A program made the position numbers and the translations under genes. A stretch of 22,238 nt of DNA. It comes from UBA5287 sp041672395 (GTDB taxonomy: Bacteria; Bacteroidota; Bacteroidia; Bacteroidales; Dysgonomonadaceae). The stretch lies in the NCBI GenBank assembly GCA_041672395.1, contig JBAYZS010000037.1:1-22238 (forward strand). Reading direction: 5' to 3'. Shown in pieces: positions 6,535-15,800 of this stretch. A model generated the notes under the pieces. It made no database searches and had not been told where the DNA came from. It worked only from the letters and a program-made list of their open reading frames with translations. How positions within the stretch are numbered: position 1 is the first letter of the stretch; the number at the start of each line of letters is the position of its first letter.

Positions 6535-8091
6535 ATGAAAAAAAGGAAAATTGAAATAATGGACACCACACTTCGTGATGGTGAACAAACTTCAGGGGTG
6601 TCATTTGCAGCTCAGGAAAAAGTGAGCGTGGTCCGTTTACTTTTGGAAGAACTTCATGTAGATAGAGTTGAAGTAGCTTCGGCACGAGTTTCGGAAGGAG
6701 AATTTAAAACCGTGCAAAAAATTGCACAATGGGCACAAGCAAACGGTCATCTTAATCAGATTGAAGTGTTGGGATTTGTTGATGGAAAAGCTTCTATCGA
6801 ATGGATTACCAGCTCTGGTTGCAAGGTTATGAATCTTTTGTGCAAAGGCTCACTGAAACATTGCACTAAACAATTGAAGAAAACTCCTGAAGAACATATT
6901 CGGGATATAAGGCAAGTAATTGCAAATGCTACTCAAGTTGGTGTTGAAGTGAACATTTATCTTGAGGACTGGTCTAACGGGATGAAAGATTCTGAGGAGT
7001 ATGTGTTTCAAATGGTTGATGAACTAAAAAATGAACCTATCAAACGGTTTATGCTTCCTGATACTTTAGGGGTATTGAATCCAGATCAGACTGCTGAATA
7101 CTGTAAGAAAATGATCGATAGATATCCTGATTTGCATTTCGATTTTCATGCACATAATGATTATGATTTAGCTGTGGCTAATGTCTTTGAGGCAGTTAAA
7201 TCGGGAATTCATGGGGTTCATGTTACAATTAACGGACTGGGTGAAAGAGCTGGGAACGCTCCTCTTACAAGTGTGCTTGCTGTTATTGAAGATCATTTGA
7301 AACTGAAGACAAATATAAACGAAGAAAACGTTTACAAAGTAAGTAAGATTGTAGAAAGCTATTCGGGTATTCGCATTCCTTCAAACAAACCTGTTATCGG
7401 TGATAATGTTTTTACTCAGGTTGCCGGTGTTCATGCTGATGGAGATAAAAAGAATAAGCTGTATTATAATGATTTGCTTCCGGAACGATTTGGCAGAACA
7501 AGAGAATATGCTCTTGGCAAAACTTCAGGAAAAGCGAATATCGAAAATAATCTGAAGTTGCTTGGGATAGAGCTGGATGAAGAATCAACAAAAAAGGTGA
7601 CGGCACGCATTATCGAGTTGGGGGATAAAAAAGAACCGGTAAGTTTAGAAGAATTGCCTTATATCGTGTCGGATATCTTGAAAAATGGAGTAGAAAATCA
7701 GGATATTCAGATGCTAAACTATTCGTTGAACCTGGCTGATGGATTGCGTCCTACGGCAACTGTTAAGATTTCAATTCATGGCGAGGTCTATCAGCAAAGT
7801 GCTGCCGGTGATGGTCAGTATCATGCGTTCAGTAAAGCAATGTATATGATTTATCGTTTACTTGATAAACCTATACCTCAATTAATTGACTATGTTGTGG
7901 TTATACCGCCGGGAGGACAAACGGATGCTTTTGTACAGACAATCATCACATGGAATTTTGAAGGTAAAACATTCAAAACCCGCGGATTAGATGTCGACCA
8001 AACCGTGGCCGCCATTAAAGCAACGATGAAAATGTTGAATATGATTGAGAGTGGTAATATCCCTTCAATAACCTATACGGACTTACCCTAA
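6535..8091 (+). CDS. cimA: (R)-citramalate synthase, Leptospira type (2-isopropylmalate synthase paralogue)
   Basis: 518 residues, a second DRE-TIM acyltransferase distinct from leuA. From memory it resembles Leptospira interrogans CimA (about 516 residues) along its whole length, for example VDRVEVASARVSEGE, VLGFVDG, YLEDWSNG and AGVHADGDKK. Residues important in that enzyme appear here with a constant offset of -2: Arg14, Asp15, Leu79, Leu102, Tyr142, Glu144, Asp302, Leu309 and Tyr310, including the hydrophobic pocket that selects pyruvate. Metal ligands are Asp15, His205, His207 and Asn241 (LGERAGN). The predicted reaction is pyruvate plus acetyl-CoA to citramalate, opening threonine-independent isoleucine synthesis. 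The C-terminal third (from about 385) resembles a regulatory domain. Database labels may read 2-isopropylmalate synthase or homocitrate synthase; its placement between leuD and leuB fits citramalate use. Confidence 0.82.
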   Translation: MKKRKIEIMDTTLRDGEQTSGVSFAAQEKVSVVRLLLEELHVDRVEVASARVSEGEFKTVQKIAQWAQANGHLNQIEVLGFVDGKASIEWITSSGCKVMNLLCKGSLKHCTKQLKKTPEEHIRDIRQVIANATQVGVEVNIYLEDWSNGMKDSEEYVFQMVDELKNEPIKRFMLPDTLGVLNPDQTAEYCKKMIDRYPDLHFDFHAHNDYDLAVANVFEAVKSGIHGVHVTINGLGERAGNAPLTSVLAVIEDHLKLKTNINEENVYKVSKIVESYSGIRIPSNKPVIGDNVFTQVAGVHADGDKKNKLYYNDLLPERFGRTREYALGKTSGKANIENNLKLLGIELDEESTKKVTARIIELGDKKEPVSLEELPYIVSDILKNGVENQDIQMLNYSLNLADGLRPTATVKISIHGEVYQQSAAGDGQYHAFSKAMYMIYRLLDKPIPQLIDYVVVIPPGGQTDAFVQTIITWNFEGKTFKTRGLDVDQTVAAIKATMKMLNMIESGNIPSITYTDLP

Positions 8092-8123
8092 GTTGGATTT
8101 TTAGATATAATAAATTATAGAAG

Positions 8124-9191
8124 ATGAAATTAAATATTGCAGTTTTGGCAGGAGACGGTATCGGTCCCGAGATTATGAAACAGGCGCTTGAAGTTACAAA
8201 AGCGGTTAGTAAAAAATTTGGTCACGACTTAACTTATAAAGAGGCTATTGTTGGTGCATGCGCAATTGACGAAGTAGGAGATCCTTATCCCGCTGCCACA
8301 CACGAAATTTGCATGCAGTCAGATGCTGTTCTTTTTGGAGCAATCGGCTCGCCAAAATATGATAATAATCCAAATGCTAAAGTGCGACCAGAACAGGGAT
8401 TGCTTAGTATGCGCAAACAACTGGGGTTGTATGGGAATATCCGTCCGGTATCTACTTTCCCTTCTCTAATCCATAAATCACCGCTGAGAGCTGATTTGGT
8501 AGATGGAGCCGACTTTATGTGTATTCGTGAACTTACGGGAGGAATGTATTTTGGTCGCCCTCAAGGTCGCAGTGAAGACGGCAATACAGCCTATGATACC
8601 TGCATTTACACACGCGAAGAAATTGAGCGAGTTCTTCATTTGGCCTATAAGTATGCCGGACAAAGAAGAAAGAAATTAACCGTTGTGGATAAAGCCAATG
8701 TAATTGCCACTTCCCGTCTATGGCGACAAATAGCCCAAGAAATATCTCCCCAATATCCTGATATTGAAACAGAATATCTGTTTGTAGATAATGCAGCGAT
8801 GAGAATTATTCAATGGCCAAAGAGTTTTGACGTGTTAGTCACAGAAAACATGTTTGGTGATATTCTTACAGATGAAGCTTCCGTTATAACCGGTTCAATG
8901 GGAATGTTGCCATCAGCATCCATTGGTTTACATACCTCATTGTTTGAGCCTATTCACGGTTCTTATCCACAAGCAGCAGGAAAAGACATAGCTAATCCAC
9001 TTGCCATGATTTTGTCCGTCGCACTTATGTTTGAATATGCTTTTAATCTGAAAGAAGAAGGAGCACTTATTCGTGAAGCAGTGAATGCAAGTCTTGATGC
9101 CGGTATAGTAACAGAAGATATCGCAGACGGAGGTAAAGCCTATAAATTATCTGAAGTAGGCGCATGGATTGTTGAATATATTAATAGATAA
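8124..9191 (+). CDS. leuB: 3-isopropylmalate dehydrogenase
   Basis: 355 residues, an NAD+-dependent oxidative decarboxylase of the isocitrate/isopropylmalate dehydrogenase family. It has LAGDGIGPEIM at 8-18, the substrate arginines Arg97 (SMRKQLGLYGNIRPV), Arg107 and Arg135 (CIRELTGGMYFG, Tyr142), Lys190 (VVDKANV), and the Mg2+ aspartates Asp222, Asp246 and Asp250 (ENMFGDILTDEAS). Besides 3-isopropylmalate it can be expected to convert methylmalate from the citramalate branch to 2-oxobutyrate. It follows cimA by 32 bases and precedes ilvD by 6, so it links the leu and ilv halves of the operon. Confidence 0.96.
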   Translation: MKLNIAVLAGDGIGPEIMKQALEVTKAVSKKFGHDLTYKEAIVGACAIDEVGDPYPAATHEICMQSDAVLFGAIGSPKYDNNPNAKVRPEQGLLSMRKQLGLYGNIRPVSTFPSLIHKSPLRADLVDGADFMCIRELTGGMYFGRPQGRSEDGNTAYDTCIYTREEIERVLHLAYKYAGQRRKKLTVVDKANVIATSRLWRQIAQEISPQYPDIETEYLFVDNAAMRIIQWPKSFDVLVTENMFGDILTDEASVITGSMGMLPSASIGLHTSLFEPIHGSYPQAAGKDIANPLAMILSVALMFEYAFNLKEEGALIREAVNASLDAGIVTEDIADGGKAYKLSEVGAWIVEYINR

Positions 9192-9197
9192 TCCAAT

Positions 9198-11027
9198 ATG
9201 GATAAAAAATTAAATAGTGCTACAAGCACACAAGGCAGACGAATGGCCGGAGCCCGGGCATTATGGCATGCTAACGGTATGACGCGTGAACAAATGGGCA
9301 AACCCATTATTGCAATTGTCAACTCATTTACACAGTTTGTCCCCGGTCATGTTCACTTGCATGAAATCGGTCAAATGGTAAAAAAGGAGATCGAAAAACT
9401 GGGTTGCTTTGCTGCTGAGTTTGATACGATTGCTATAGATGATGGCATTGCAATGGGGCACGATGGAATGTTGTACTCACTTCCTTCTCGTGATCTGATT
9501 GCCGACAGTGTTGAATATATGATAAACGCCCACAAGGCTGATGCGATGATTTGTATCAGTAATTGTGATAAAATAACTCCAGGAATGATGTTGGCTACCA
9601 TGAGGTTGAATATTCCAACAATCTTTGTGTCGGGTGGCCCAATGGAGGCAGGGAAAATTGGTGACGAACAGATCGATTTGATTGATGCGATGGTAGAGTC
9701 GGCAGATGAATCTGTCTCCGACGAGCGGATTGCTGAATTAGAAAACCTTGCTTGTCCCACCTGCGGTTCATGTTCGGGAATGTTTACTGCAAATTCAATG
9801 AACTGTCTCAATGAAGCGATCGGTTTGGCCTTATCAGGTAATGGAACCATTTTAGCAACACATGCAAATCGAATTGAATTATTTAAGAAAGCCGCAGTGC
9901 AGATAGTTGAAAATGCCAATCGTTACTATTTTGAGGGCGACGAAAGTGTTCTACCTCTAAATATCGCAACCCGACAAGCTTTCTTGAATGCGATGACATT
10001 AGATATCGCGATGGGTGGTTCTACAAATACCATACTCCATTTATTAGCCATAGCAAATGAAGGAGGAGTTAATTTCACGATGGATGATATTGATGTCCTT
10101 TCCCGTAAAACCCCATGCATATGTAAAGTAGCCCCCAATACAAAAAAGTATCATATTCAGGATGTTAATCGTGCAGGCGGAATAATGGGAATAATGGGAG
10201 AATTGGCAAAAGCCAATCTGGTAGATACCTCTGTATTTAGAGCAGACGGACTCACATTAGGAGAATCCATAGAAAAATATTCAATAACCAAAGATGACGT
10301 TGATGCCGAAGCTATGAATATCTATTCATCAGCACCCGGTAATCGATATAATCTGGTTATGGGATCACAAAATGCTTGTTTTAAGTCGCTTGACAAAGAC
10401 AGAATAGAAGGCTGTATCCGTGATGTGGAACATGCCTATACCAAAGATGGTGGTCTGGGAATTCTGAAAGGGAATATTGCACAAAATGGTTGTGTGGTAA
10501 AGACTGCCGGGGTTGATGAGAATATTTGGAAGTTCGCAGGAAAAGCGAAAGTGTTTCAATCACAAGATGATGCTTGTGATGGTATTCTCAACGGTAAAGT
10601 GCAGTCGGGTGATGTTGTAGTCATTGTTTATGAAGGCCCCAAAGGTGGTCCAGGTATGCAAGAGATGTTATATCCAACTTCATATATCAAAGCGAAGCAT
10701 CTTGGTAAAGCATGTGCCCTTATAACAGACGGTCGTTTTTCGGGAGGCACCTCAGGATTGTCCATTGGGCATATATCACCAGAAGCTGCCGCCGGAGGAA
10801 ACATAGGATTAGTAAAAGATGGCGACATCATTGAAATAGATATACCCAATAGAAGTATAAATCTTAAAGTGTCTGATGCCGAATTGACGGAGAGAAGAAA
10901 GCAGGAAGAGGCAAAAGGTAAAGATGCTTTTCAACCGATTAGAAACAGAAAAATATCCAAAGCCCTGAAAGCATATGCCAGTCTTGTTAGCTCGGCCGAT
11001 AAGGGTGCAATTAGATTAATTGATTGA
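9198..11027 (+). CDS. ilvD: Dihydroxy-acid dehydratase
   Basis: 609 residues, an Fe-S enzyme making 2-oxoisovalerate and 2-oxo-3-methylvalerate from the dihydroxy acids. Signature blocks are CDKITPGM with Cys123, CPTCGSCSGMF with Cys186, Cys189 and Cys192, and the C-terminal TDGRFSGGTSGLSIGH. At residues 40-55 it reads IVNSFTQFVPGHVHLH, as in E. coli IlvD, with Ser43 where the [2Fe-2S] class has a cysteine. This suggests the oxygen-sensitive [4Fe-4S] type, in keeping with an anaerobic lifestyle (inference). Its stop lies only two bases before the ATG of ilvB. Confidence 0.97.
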   Translation: MDKKLNSATSTQGRRMAGARALWHANGMTREQMGKPIIAIVNSFTQFVPGHVHLHEIGQMVKKEIEKLGCFAAEFDTIAIDDGIAMGHDGMLYSLPSRDLIADSVEYMINAHKADAMICISNCDKITPGMMLATMRLNIPTIFVSGGPMEAGKIGDEQIDLIDAMVESADESVSDERIAELENLACPTCGSCSGMFTANSMNCLNEAIGLALSGNGTILATHANRIELFKKAAVQIVENANRYYFEGDESVLPLNIATRQAFLNAMTLDIAMGGSTNTILHLLAIANEGGVNFTMDDIDVLSRKTPCICKVAPNTKKYHIQDVNRAGGIMGIMGELAKANLVDTSVFRADGLTLGESIEKYSITKDDVDAEAMNIYSSAPGNRYNLVMGSQNACFKSLDKDRIEGCIRDVEHAYTKDGGLGILKGNIAQNGCVVKTAGVDENIWKFAGKAKVFQSQDDACDGILNGKVQSGDVVVIVYEGPKGGPGMQEMLYPTSYIKAKHLGKACALITDGRFSGGTSGLSIGHISPEAAAGGNIGLVKDGDIIEIDIPNRSINLKVSDAELTERRKQEEAKGKDAFQPIRNRKISKALKAYASLVSSADKGAIRLID

Positions 11028-11029
11028 TT

Positions 11030-12754
11030 ATGAAAGAAATGAATGCAGAAATACCTGTTATCCAGGGAAGTGAAGCTTTGATACGCTCACTTCTTTATGA
11101 AGGCGTTGATACTATTTTTGGTTATCCGGGCGGAGCAATTATGCCCGTTTTCGACGCCCTGTATGATCATAAGACTGAGATTCGGCATATTCTGGTCCGT
11201 CATGAACAAGGTGCAGTCCATGCCGCACAGGGTTACGCACGAGTATCCCGAAAAGTTGGTGTAGCTTTAGTTACTTCAGGTCCCGGTGCTACGAATGCAG
11301 TCACCGGAATTACCGATGCCATGATGGACAGCACTCCTCTGGTAGTTATTTCCGGTCAGGTATCTTCGAACTTACTGGGTTCAGATGCTTTTCAGGAAGC
11401 TGATGTGATTGGCATTACTCAACCCATCACCAAATGGGCATATCAGATTCGTCGTGTCGAAGATATTCCATGGGCAGTTTCAAGAGCATTTTATATCGCT
11501 TCAAGTGGACGTCCGGGACCCGTGGTTCTTGATATTGCTAAAGATGCACAAAACAATAAATGTCCTTATAGCTATACTAAAACAGAATTCCTCCGCAGTT
11601 ATGATCCTTCACCTGAAGTAGAATTAGATTTCATAAAAGAGGCAGCTGTTATTATCAATCAGTCTAAAAAGCCGTTGGCATTAGTAGGTCAAGGAGTTAT
11701 TCTTGGTAAAGCAGAAAATGAGTTGATCGCTTTTCTTGAGAAAGCCGATATTCCTTTTGGTTCCACTATTCTTGGATTGTCCGCCGTTCCATCCAATCAC
11801 CCGCTAAATTGCGGTATGTTAGGAATGCATGGCAATGTTGCACCGAACATAAAGACAAATGAATGTGACGTGTTGATAGCCATTGGAATGCGATTTGACG
11901 ATCGTGTTACAGGCGACTTGAAAACGTATGCTAAACAAGCAAAGGTTATTCATTTTGACATTGATAAAGCTGAAATCGATAAGAATGTAAAAGCTACAGT
12001 AAGAGTGCTTGGGGATGCAAAAATAACGCTTCCTTTGGTTACTGAACTACTCGAAAAGAATACTCATTCCGACTGGATTGATGAGTTTAAGCCATTGAAA
12101 CAAAAGGAAATAGATTGTGTTATAAACAATGAATTGTATCCTGAAGAAGGTGAAATTCATATGGGTGAAGTAATAAATAAGGTAACAGAAGCCACTCAAA
12201 ACAAAGCTGTTTGCGTGACCGATGTCGGACAGCAGCAGATGATGGCAACTCGTTATTTTAAATTCACACAATCCCGAAGCATGGTTACTTCCGGCGGTTT
12301 AGGTACGATGGGGTTCGGACTTCCTGCCGGAATCGGTGCAAAATATGGAGCACCCGACAGAACCGTATGTATATTTGTCGGCGACGGCGGTCTGCAGATG
12401 ACCATTCAAGAATTGGGAACAATAATGGAATATGGCATCAATGTGAAGATCATTGTGTTGAACAACAATTTTTTAGGAATGGTTCGTCAGTGGCAAGAGT
12501 TGTTTTATGATGAACGATATTCCGAAACCCATATGAAAAACCCCGACTTTGTTAAGATTGCCGATGCGTACAATATTAAAGGTCGCAAAGTAGTTGAACG
12601 CGCCAATCTTGATGAAGCAATTACGGAAATGTTGAGTTACGATGGGGCTTATCTACTTGAAGTAGTGGTTGAAACCAAAGGAATGGTTTATCCCATGGTT
12701 CCTGCCGGTACGAGTGTAACAAATATCATTTTGGGTAACGGTTATAAGCTTTAA
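11030..12754 (+). CDS. ilvB: Acetolactate synthase, large (catalytic) subunit
   Basis: 574 residues from the ATG at 11030. An in-frame TTG at 11024 overlaps the ilvD stop and would add two residues; the ATG is preferred. This ThDP enzyme makes acetolactate or acetohydroxybutyrate. The N-terminal Pyr domain has GYPGGAIMPVFDAL and the catalytic Glu59 in RHEQGAVHAAQGYAR. The central FAD-binding domain includes GMLGMHGNVAPN. The C-terminal PP domain has the ThDP-Mg motif from GDGG (451-454) to Asn478-Asn479 (IVLNNNFLGMVRQWQE), as in anabolic, FAD-containing acetohydroxyacid synthases. The regulatory subunit gene follows 6 bases later. Confidence 0.95.
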   Translation: MKEMNAEIPVIQGSEALIRSLLYEGVDTIFGYPGGAIMPVFDALYDHKTEIRHILVRHEQGAVHAAQGYARVSRKVGVALVTSGPGATNAVTGITDAMMDSTPLVVISGQVSSNLLGSDAFQEADVIGITQPITKWAYQIRRVEDIPWAVSRAFYIASSGRPGPVVLDIAKDAQNNKCPYSYTKTEFLRSYDPSPEVELDFIKEAAVIINQSKKPLALVGQGVILGKAENELIAFLEKADIPFGSTILGLSAVPSNHPLNCGMLGMHGNVAPNIKTNECDVLIAIGMRFDDRVTGDLKTYAKQAKVIHFDIDKAEIDKNVKATVRVLGDAKITLPLVTELLEKNTHSDWIDEFKPLKQKEIDCVINNELYPEEGEIHMGEVINKVTEATQNKAVCVTDVGQQQMMATRYFKFTQSRSMVTSGGLGTMGFGLPAGIGAKYGAPDRTVCIFVGDGGLQMTIQELGTIMEYGINVKIIVLNNNFLGMVRQWQELFYDERYSETHMKNPDFVKIADAYNIKGRKVVERANLDEAITEMLSYDGAYLLEVVVETKGMVYPMVPAGTSVTNIILGNGYKL

Positions 12755-12760
12755 TAAATA

Positions 12761-13339
12761 ATGAATCAAGTTATGGAAGAAAAGACATTATACACTATCA
12801 CTATTTTCTCTGAAAATACCGTAGGAGTGCTCAATCAGATAGCAACTATTTTCACAAGAAGGCAGTTGAATATTGAGACCTTATCAGTTTCACCGTCAGC
12901 GATTAAAGGTATTCATAAGTTTACCATTACCACCTTTTCAGACTCTGAAGAAGACATGATAAAGCTTGTACGACAGATTGATAAAAGAGTAGATATTATT
13001 AAAGCATATTATAACACAAATGATGATTTAATACATCAAGAGCTTGCCTTGTACAAACTTGCAACAGAAAAAGTTTTGGAACACGGATCCATTGAGTATC
13101 TTGTAAGAAAGTATAATATTCGAATCCTGGAAGTCTCAAAAGATTGTGTCGTATTCTTGAAAGCGGGTCATTATGCTGAAACGCAAGCCTTGTTTGAAGA
13201 GCTGTCGCAACAGATTGGTGTGCTGCAATTTATACGATCAGGAAGAATAGCAATAACGAAAGCAAAAGTGGAAAGACTCAGCGATATGCTTTCGTCCAGA
13301 GAAGAGCGAAAAAACAAATTAGAAACATCAGATAACTAA
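12761..13339 (+). CDS. ilvN: Acetolactate synthase, small (regulatory) subunit
   Basis: 192 residues. An N-terminal ACT domain (about residues 8-80: LYTITIFSENTVGVLNQIAT, then RRQLNIETLSVSPS) binds the feedback inhibitor, usually valine, and activates the IlvB dimer. A second ferredoxin-like domain follows (about 95-170), as in the long IlvH-type subunits, and the tail is highly charged. A second Met at residue 5 is an alternative start. It is cotranscribed with ilvB (6-base gap). The 63-base gap to ilvC is the largest in the operon. Confidence 0.93.
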   Translation: MNQVMEEKTLYTITIFSENTVGVLNQIATIFTRRQLNIETLSVSPSAIKGIHKFTITTFSDSEEDMIKLVRQIDKRVDIIKAYYNTNDDLIHQELALYKLATEKVLEHGSIEYLVRKYNIRILEVSKDCVVFLKAGHYAETQALFEELSQQIGVLQFIRSGRIAITKAKVERLSDMLSSREERKNKLETSDN

Positions 13340-13402
13340 ATAAATAACAATACTGTAAGTCCAGAGACGAGAGTTAAAGGTCTGCAGTTAAAACTAAACA
13401 AA

Positions 13403-14449
13403 ATGGCAATAATGAATTTTGGCGGGGTAGAAGAAAATGTAGTTACCCGCGAAGAGTTTCCCTTGAGTAAAGCAAGAGAAGTATTGAAAAATGAGACAAT
13501 CGCTGTACTTGGTTACGGAGTACAAGGTCCCGGACAGTCTATGAACTTGAAAGATAATGGGTTCAATGTGATAGTAGGACAACGCAAAGAAAGCAAAACC
13601 TGGGATAAAGCTGTTGCCGATGGTTGGGTTCCCGGTGAAACACTTTTTGAGATTGAAGAAGCTTGTGAAAGGGCAACAATAATTGAGTATCTTTTGTCGG
13701 ATGCTGCTCAGATTGCTGTTTGGCCTACCGTGAAGAAACATCTCACTGCCGGAAAGGCATTGTATTTTTCACACGGTTTTGGAATCACTTATAAAGAACG
13801 TACCGGAATTGTTCCACCTGCAGATGTAGATGTAATTCTGGTCGCACCAAAAGGTTCGGGAACCAGTCTTCGCACAATGTTCCTTGAAGGCCGCGGTCTC
13901 AATTCAAGCTATGCCATTTTCCAGGATGCAACCGGGAAAGCATACGACAGAGTTGTGGCTTTAGGTATCGGCGTTGGCTCAGGTTACTTGTTTGAGACAA
14001 CTTTCAAGCGCGAGGTCTATTCCGATCTTACCGGCGAACGTGGTACGTTGATGGGTGCTATTCAAGGTTTGTTATTGGCTCAGTATGAGACACTTCGTGA
14101 AAACGGACACACGCCATCAGAAGCATTTAACGAAACAGTTGAAGAGTTGACCCAATCGTTGATGCCATTATTCGCAGAAAAGGGAATGGACTGGATGTAT
14201 GCAAATTGCTCAACCACAGCACAAAGAGGAGCTTTGGATTGGATGACTCCTTTCCACGATGCAACAAAACCAGTGTTCGAAAAACTCTATAAAGAAGTTG
14301 CAAGCGGAAATGAAGCACAACGTTCGATAGACAGCAATTCACAACCCGATTATCGTGAAAAATTGAATGTAGAGCTTAAAACATTACATGATAGCGAGAT
14401 GTGGCAGACTGGTGCTGTAGTTAGAAAACTAAGACCAGAGAACAGTTAA
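13403..14449 (+). CDS. ilvC: Ketol-acid reductoisomerase
   Basis: 348 residues. It isomerises and reduces acetolactate or acetohydroxybutyrate with NAD(P)H. The Rossmann N-domain has IAVLGYGVQGPGQSMNLKDNG (about 33-53) and the cofactor-selecting loop GQRKESKTWDKA at 59-70, whose Arg/Lys/Ser/Thr content suggests NADPH. Catalytic features are His124 (YFSHGFGI), Lys150 (VAPKGSGTS) and the metal ligands Asp208 and Glu212 in SDLTGERGTLMGAIQG. The length is closer to the short class I form than to the ~490-residue E. coli enzyme. It is the last gene of the operon, with a strong terminator 28 bases beyond its stop. Confidence 0.95.
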   Translation: MAIMNFGGVEENVVTREEFPLSKAREVLKNETIAVLGYGVQGPGQSMNLKDNGFNVIVGQRKESKTWDKAVADGWVPGETLFEIEEACERATIIEYLLSDAAQIAVWPTVKKHLTAGKALYFSHGFGITYKERTGIVPPADVDVILVAPKGSGTSLRTMFLEGRGLNSSYAIFQDATGKAYDRVVALGIGVGSGYLFETTFKREVYSDLTGERGTLMGAIQGLLLAQYETLRENGHTPSEAFNETVEELTQSLMPLFAEKGMDWMYANCSTTAQRGALDWMTPFHDATKPVFEKLYKEVASGNEAQRSIDSNSQPDYREKLNVELKTLHDSEMWQTGAVVRKLRPENS

Positions 14450-14476
14450 TAAATGGTTTTCAGTTATGATAAATAA

Positions 14477-14515
14477 AAAACGGCGGAGGATTTACCTTCG
14501 CCGTTTTCATTTTTT
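14477..14515. terminator. Bidirectional terminator between ilvC and the GH43 gene
   Basis: AAAACGGCGGAGG (14477-14489) pairs with CCTTCGCCGTTTT (14495-14507), a 13-bp stem with one G-U pair and loop ATTTA. T runs follow on the plus strand (14504-14507, 14510-14515), and the mirrored A run at 14475-14480 provides a U tract for the minus strand. It sits between the ends of two converging genes and can serve both. Confidence 0.9.
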
Positions 14516-14528
14516 ATAAAAGCATTAA

Positions 14529-15608
14529 TCAACGTCTTTTTTTCGCTTTAAACGGTCGCGCTTTCACACCATCCATCGTCATTTTGACAGGCAAGATATA
14601 ACCATCTTTATCGAATTCCATCTTGTCGATGCAAGTCATACGAGAATTTCCGTCCGTTTCAGTCAAAGGACGACGATGATAAATAATGTACCATTCGTCG
14701 GTTCCGGGAACATTAATCACCGAATTATGACCAGCTCCGTTAGCAATTTCGTCAGGTTTGAGTATGGTGGCTATACGCTTGAAAGGTCCTAAAGGTGAGT
14801 CGCTTATTGCATATGCAACACTATAATTGGGGCCAGTCCATCCACCTTCCGACCACATAAAATAGTACTTTCCGTTTCGGATGAACATTACAGACCCTTC
14901 CACATATCCTTCGGGGGTTATTTCTTTGAAAATGGTGCCATCTTCAAAAGGTATGAAACCCGTAAAATCATTATTAAGTTTTGTGATATTACAATGGCGC
15001 CAACCTCCATAAATCATGTAATATTGACCATCAGTATCTTTAAACACAAACTGATCAATGGGTTGCGCCCCGTTATGGATTTTATCCAGCAGAGGCTTTC
15101 TAAGATAATCGCGAAAAGGACCTTCCGGTTTATCTGAGATCCCAATCCCAATTCCACCCTCACTTTCGTTATTCTGAATATCATTGGCCGCAAAGAACAG
15201 AAAGTATTTACCTTCTTTTTGAACGATGGCGGGAGCCCACATAGCTATTTTTGCCCACTTAATTGCCGCAGTATCAATTATGCTGCTGTGTTTTGTCCAA
15301 TTAACCAAGTCGGCTGATGAAAAGGCATCCATAAAAACTTGCTTCTCGTATCGAGACGAAAATGTTGGATAGATCCAATATTTATTCCCGAAAATCACAG
15401 CCTCCGGATCGGCATACCAACCCGGGAAAACAGGATTACCCGACATTGTTTTAGCGGAATTATCTCCTGTGACATTTAGACTATGCGAATCACCATTAGC
15501 AAATGTATTCGTTTTTTCAGATGTTTTTTTTGAACTGTTTTGAAAACTTGCGCAACCAGTCAGGAATAAAACTGTAAATCCGAATAATAATGTTTTTGTA
15601 ATAGACAT
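14529..15608 (-). CDS. GH43-family glycoside hydrolase, predicted lipoprotein
   Basis: 359 residues from the start chosen at 15608. An upstream in-frame ATG at 15647 would put 13 residues before the signal peptide, so it is rejected. The signal peptide MSITKTLLFGFTVLFLTGC has lipobox LTGC with lipidated Cys19. No acidic surface-export signal follows the Cys, so periplasmic anchoring is as likely as surface display. A low-complexity linker leads into a five-bladed GH43 propeller. The likely triad is Asp67 (WYADPEAV), Asp185 (QPIDQFVF) and Glu237 (GYVEGSVMF), with the conserved His294 in GAGHNSVI. GH43 members act mostly on arabinans, arabinoxylans or xylosides; the substrate cannot be set here. 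There are no SusC/SusD neighbours, so it looks like an orphan enzyme. Confidence 0.88.
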   Translation of the reverse strand: MSITKTLLFGFTVLFLTGCASFQNSSKKTSEKTNTFANGDSHSLNVTGDNSAKTMSGNPVFPGWYADPEAVIFGNKYWIYPTFSSRYEKQVFMDAFSSADLVNWTKHSSIIDTAAIKWAKIAMWAPAIVQKEGKYFLFFAANDIQNNESEGGIGIGISDKPEGPFRDYLRKPLLDKIHNGAQPIDQFVFKDTDGQYYMIYGGWRHCNITKLNNDFTGFIPFEDGTIFKEITPEGYVEGSVMFIRNGKYYFMWSEGGWTGPNYSVAYAISDSPLGPFKRIATILKPDEIANGAGHNSVINVPGTDEWYIIYHRRPLTETDGNSRMTCIDKMEFDKDGYILPVKMTMDGVKARPFKAKKRR

Positions 15609-15644
15609 ATTTGTAATCAAAGTATTGTTTTTATATATCAGGAT

Positions 15645-15652
15645 CAAAGATA
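15645..15652 (-). promoter_or_regulatory. Candidate -7 box for the GH43 gene
   Basis: Read on the minus strand the octamer is TATCTTTG, a full match to the Bacteroidota TAnnTTTG element. It ends 36 bases before the ATG at 15608 and overlaps the alternative upstream ATG at 15647, which supports the shorter protein. No TTTG is visible at the -33 position. Confidence 0.5.
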
Positions 15653-15800
15653 ATTTATTCAGTTGGATTATAGTATAAATATTGTTAAATGTGGATCGAT
15701 TCTAAATAATAGACGAATAACGAATATTTATCGACAAAATGAAAAAATGAACAAATGAAACGTTCAATTTTGTCCATCAATACCCTTAAAAATACTGATA

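Noticed and set aside
6535..8091. Homocitrate synthase as function of the second LeuA-like gene
   Set aside because: No lysine or nif genes are nearby, and the pocket residues match Leptospira citramalate synthase at a constant offset.
9371..9919. Long minus-strand ORF of 182 codons inside ilvD
   Set aside because: It is a shadow of the ilvD reading frame with no recognisable domain and no room for its own signals, and the plus-strand protein is unmistakable.
15609..15647. Upstream ATG extending the GH43 protein by 13 residues
   Set aside because: The extension would precede a complete lipoprotein signal peptide, and it begins inside the predicted -7 box, so the start at 15608 is preferred.
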